Origin: Lachnospiraceae bacterium
Lineage (GTDB): Bacteria; Bacillota; Clostridia; Lachnospirales; Lachnospiraceae
Assembly (NCBI GenBank): GCA_003446735.1
Contig: DMCJ01000198.1
Coordinates: forward strand, 1 to 6,522
DNA: 6,522 nt
Reading direction: 5' to 3'
Shown: piece after piece, positions 5,788 through 6,522 of the stretch
Layout of the letters: each line of letters opens with the position of its first letter
Position numbering within the stretch: position 1 is the first letter of the stretch
The notes under the pieces: generated by a model
The model's input: only the letters and a program-made list of their open reading frames with translations
Database searches by the model: none
What the model was told of the DNA's origin: nothing
Made by a program: the position numbers and the translations under genes

Positions 5788-6522
5788 ATGGAAAAAGGTC
5801 TCGCGTACAGCATACTTGAAATAAACGAAACAAAAGACGAAGATGAGATAAAGGCCGCCTATCGACGGCTTTTATCTACTGTTAACCCCGAAGAGGATCA
5901 GGCCGGTTTTATGCGCCTTAGAGAGGCGTATGAGGAGGCCGTACGTTTATGCTCTGAAGATGATGATAAAGAGGATGACACAAAGGATCCTTATGAAGAA
6001 TTAAAGGACGGGAGTGAAGTTGACAGATTCATATATAAGATCCACCTTCTTTATTCGGATCTTAAAAGAAGGACAGATCCTGCTTCGTGGGAAGAAGTCT
6101 TAAGTGATGATATCACCGAATCCATCGATAACGAGATGGAGATATCCGATCGTATCCTTATCTACATTTCCAACCACCATTATATGCCTAAAGAGTGCTG
6201 GCAGGTACTTGACAGGAAATTCGATTATTCGGAAAGGACTGAAGAGCTTTCGGAGAAATTTCCTCCGGACTTCCTTAGTTATGTAAACTATAAGATAAAT
6301 AATGATGAATTTATCCGCTTTGATCTTATCGATAATGCCGACGAGAACACTGATGAATTCATAGATTCTTATCTTTCAGCCAAATTCGGCATAGATACCT
6401 ATATAAACGAAGGCCTTCAGCGTATGGCTCATGATAAGATAACCGATCATACGCCGGATGATGAGGAAGAAAAGAGCAGAAAGGAATTCGATCAAAAGAC
6501 CATAGACGAGATAAGGTCTAAT
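5788..6522 (+). CDS. Degenerate J-domain-like protein, N-terminal 245 residues (3' truncated by window edge)
   Basis: The frame is open from ATG 5788 to the last base, 245 codons without a stop, and its codon use looks like that of the upstream genes. Residues about 4-55 follow the J-domain layout: AYSILEI (helix I region, where DnaJ has YxxLG(V/I)), a DEDEIKAAYRRLLSTV helix II, then a turn, then FMRLREAYEEAVRL as helix III. At the turn, where DnaJ has the invariant HPD that triggers Hsp70 ATPase, this protein has N33-P34-E35. It is therefore J-like and probably cannot stimulate DnaK in the standard way. An acidic, probably disordered linker follows (about 56-78), then a helix-rich acidic region to 245 that I do not recognise; no membrane segment is visible so far. 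No zinc-finger or G/F region of classical DnaJ is seen. It may be transcribed with serCA, but no functional link is evident. The function is unknown; a scaffold or protein-interaction role is only a guess. Confidence 0.82.
   Translation, partial: MEKGLAYSILEINETKDEDEIKAAYRRLLSTVNPEEDQAGFMRLREAYEEAVRLCSEDDDKEDDTKDPYEELKDGSEVDRFIYKIHLLYSDLKRRTDPASWEEVLSDDITESIDNEMEISDRILIYISNHHYMPKECWQVLDRKFDYSERTEELSEKFPPDFLSYVNYKINNDEFIRFDLIDNADENTDEFIDSYLSAKFGIDTYINEGLQRMAHDKITDHTPDDEEEKSRKEFDQKTIDEIRSN

Noticed and set aside
6104..6286. A 60-codon + strand open frame inside the terminal gene
   Set aside because: It lies in another frame of the J-domain-like gene, which is open across 5788-6522 and has a ribosome binding site and domain logic; the short frame has neither.

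Overview
The window reads as a conserved chromosomal segment of a Gram-positive anaerobe of the Clostridia, most likely a Lachnospiraceae member (Butyrivibrio/Pseudobutyrivibrio-like). This is inferred from strong purine-rich Shine-Dalgarno sites, the short 387-residue SerA with one ACT domain, a membrane-anchored YkuD protein of clostridial type, and a degenerate J-domain protein of a kind I associate with that family. No marker gene such as 16S rRNA is present, so the genus is a guess.

All six genes are on the + strand and tightly spaced (gaps of 15, 25, 36, 2 and 21 bases). In order they are: the 3' end of ilvD (dihydroxyacid dehydratase), complete ilvB (acetolactate synthase catalytic subunit), a complete membrane-anchored L,D-transpeptidase, complete serC (phosphoserine aminotransferase), complete serA (phosphoglycerate dehydrogenase), and the first 245 codons of a J-domain-like protein that runs off the right edge. 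I see no intrinsic terminator in any gap, no tRNA or rRNA, no mobile element, no CRISPR array, and no gene-free stretch longer than 36 bases.

The genes fall into two amino-acid modules. IlvB and IlvD catalyse the first and third steps of the branched-chain pathway; ilvC and the regulatory subunit ilvN are not in the window. SerA and SerC catalyse the first two steps of serine synthesis from 3-phosphoglycerate; serA starts 2 bases after serC stops, so the pair is very probably translationally coupled. Between the modules sits a cell-wall cross-linking enzyme with no obvious metabolic link. A possible promoter at the end of that gene (3447-3474) could drive serCA separately.

Most of the window is ordinary core metabolism, and I found no convincing new multi-gene system. 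The item most worth a second look is the terminal gene: its N-terminus has the helical pattern of a J domain, but the HPD tripeptide needed to stimulate Hsp70 is replaced by NPE, and the rest is an acidic region I do not recognise.
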